This document shows positions 5,286 to 5,581 of a stretch of DNA of 5,581 nucleotides, one piece after another. This DNA is from Clostridiales bacterium (lineage in GTDB: Bacteria; Bacillota; Clostridia; Peptostreptococcales; Anaerovoracaceae), in the NCBI GenBank assembly GCA_009778945.1, contig WRFF01000109.1, positions 1-5,581 of the forward strand. The letters run 5' to 3'. The notes beneath the pieces are model-generated. The model worked only from the letters and a program-made list of their open reading frames with translations, was not told the origin of the DNA and did no database searches. The stretch's first letter is position 1, and each line of letters starts with the position of its first letter. The translations under genes were made by a program, and so were the position numbers.

Positions 5286-5382
5286 TTATTATTATAATAA
5301 GGTGTCCCTGATGACATTTCGGCTTCGCCGCAATGCCGGAAACCTTGAAACATTCCCGGCTGTACCCGAATTATAATAATAA
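5286..5382. repeat. 12-bp inverted-repeat pair in the rqcH-rpmB divergent region
   Basis: TTATTATTATAA (5286-5297) is the perfect reverse complement of TTATAATAATAA (5371-5382), 73 bp apart. Both arms contain only A and T and both include TATAAT on either strand, so chance and promoter function are alternative explanations. The left arm could provide a -10 box for rqcH (minus strand, 5296-5291), but no good -35 is spaced correctly. Confidence 0.5.
5304..5322 (+). repeat. Diverged copy of the element's internal GTCCC-TGACATT repeat
   Basis: GTCCCTGATGACATTTCGG aligns with GTCCCTCTGACATTCGG at 2917-2933 with two one-base insertions and one substitution. It lies between the arms of the 5286-5382 inverted repeat. 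It may be a relic of the same repeat family on the other side of rqcH, or a coincidence. Confidence 0.4.
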
Positions 5383-5387
5383 ATTGC

Positions 5388-5416
5388 TTGAAATACAGTC
5401 TGGAATAGTGTATAGT
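5388..5416 (+). promoter_or_regulatory. Sigma-A (sigma-70) type promoter of rpmB
   Basis: TTGAAA (5388-5393) and TATAGT (5411-5416) are separated by exactly 17 bases, each differing from consensus at one position. Transcription would begin near 5422-5424, giving a leader of about 60 bases before the rpmB ATG. This is the best promoter in the window. Confidence 0.7.
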
Positions 5417-5436
5417 AATTGACGTGCGTTTGCAAA

Positions 5437-5454
5437 AAACGGCCGAGGCCGTTT
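5437..5454. promoter_or_regulatory. Hairpin in the rpmB leader; terminator-like on the minus strand
   Basis: AAACGGC (5437-5443) pairs with GCCGTTT (5448-5454) around CGAG. On the plus strand it lies between the promoter and the ribosome binding site of rpmB and has only TTT after the GC stem. On the minus strand it is followed by six T (5439-5434), the form of an intrinsic terminator. It could stop antisense transcription from rpmB toward rqcH, or act as a leader structure for rpmB. Confidence 0.5.
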
Positions 5455-5467
5455 AGCGGAATACGTT

Positions 5468-5475
5468 AGGAAGGA
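5468..5475 (+). promoter_or_regulatory. Ribosome binding site of rpmB
   Basis: AGGAAGGA ends 9 bases before the ATG at 5485. A closer ATG at 5477 is out of frame with the L28 sequence. Confidence 0.7.
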
Positions 5476-5484
5476 AATGGAATT

Positions 5485-5581
5485 ATGTCGAGAAAATGCG
5501 CGATCTGCGGAAAAGGACAGGCGTCCGGAAACAATGTATCGCATTCCAACCGCCACTCGCGGCGCAAATGGAATGTCAATA
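5485..5581 (+). CDS. rpmB: 50S ribosomal protein L28 (N-terminal part)
   Basis: The first 32 codons are present and the gene runs off the window. L28 (bL28) is a small protein of the large ribosomal subunit. The start MSRKCAICGKG, followed by SGNNVSHSNRHSRRKW, is the classic L28 N-terminus. Cys5 and Cys8 form the first half of a zinc ribbon, so this is likely a zinc-binding (C+) L28; the second cysteine pair would lie beyond the window. It has its own promoter (5388-5416) and ribosome binding site and is transcribed divergently from rqcH. Both genes act on the 50S subunit, but they do not share a transcript. Confidence 0.95.
   Translation, partial: MSRKCAICGKGQASGNNVSHSNRHSRRKWNVN

Noticed and set aside
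3559..5376. A 605-codon open frame on the plus strand across rqcH
   Set aside because: It lies antisense to the clearly recognisable RqcH frame, its translation is Arg/Pro-rich without family motifs, and long antisense frames are common in GC-rich coding DNA.
5345..5377. Second rpmB promoter: TTGAAA (5345-5350) with TATAAT (5372-5377)
   Set aside because: The spacer is 21 bases, too long for a normal sigma-A promoter; the 5388-5416 pair has the ideal 17.

Overview
The window looks like a chromosomal segment of a moderately GC-rich Bacillota (Clostridia-like) bacterium. The evidence is a block of genes in the order yggS - sepF - divIVA - lspA - rluD, which is the arrangement found downstream of the division (dcw) cluster in Gram-positive bacteria, plus an RqcH/NFACT gene and the ribosomal protein L28 gene. 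Sampled coding lines are about 60% G+C. Purine-rich Shine-Dalgarno sites are frequent, and two genes (lspA and rqcH) start with TTG.

Layout. Positions 1-2885 (+ strand) hold a compact, probably co-transcribed run: the 3' end of yggS (PLP homeostasis), sepF (FtsZ membrane anchor), divIVA (polar/septal coiled coil), lspA (lipoprotein signal peptidase) and an RluD-type pseudouridine synthase. Three of the four junctions overlap by 4-11 bp; only sepF-divIVA has a gap (55 bp), with a small hairpin in it. The genes ylmG, ylmH (rqcP) and ileS, which occupy this block in Bacillus, are absent here.

Positions 2867-3586 are an AT-rich island (about 28-35% G+C in sampled lines). It is bounded by near-perfect 33/35-bp terminal inverted repeats and carries one small lipoprotein-like gene with a good ribosome binding site, but no transposase. 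It looks like a non-autonomous mobile element lying between the convergent rluD and rqcH genes. Both host genes run into the repeats in the same reading frame, so each protein ends in the same element-encoded tail, VSGDV-stop.

Positions 3568-5262 (- strand) encode RqcH/NFACT (ribosome quality control, C-terminal alanine tailing). The stretch 5263-5484 is a divergent intergenic region with a 12-bp inverted-repeat pair, a sequence resembling the island's internal repeat, a clear sigma-A type promoter and a leader hairpin for rpmB. The start of rpmB (L28, with the zinc CxxC) closes the window.

Functionally the native genes cover cell division and septum placement, envelope lipoprotein maturation, and ribosome modification, structure and rescue. 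The most unusual part is the 720-bp island and the way its ends have become the C-termini of two unrelated housekeeping proteins.
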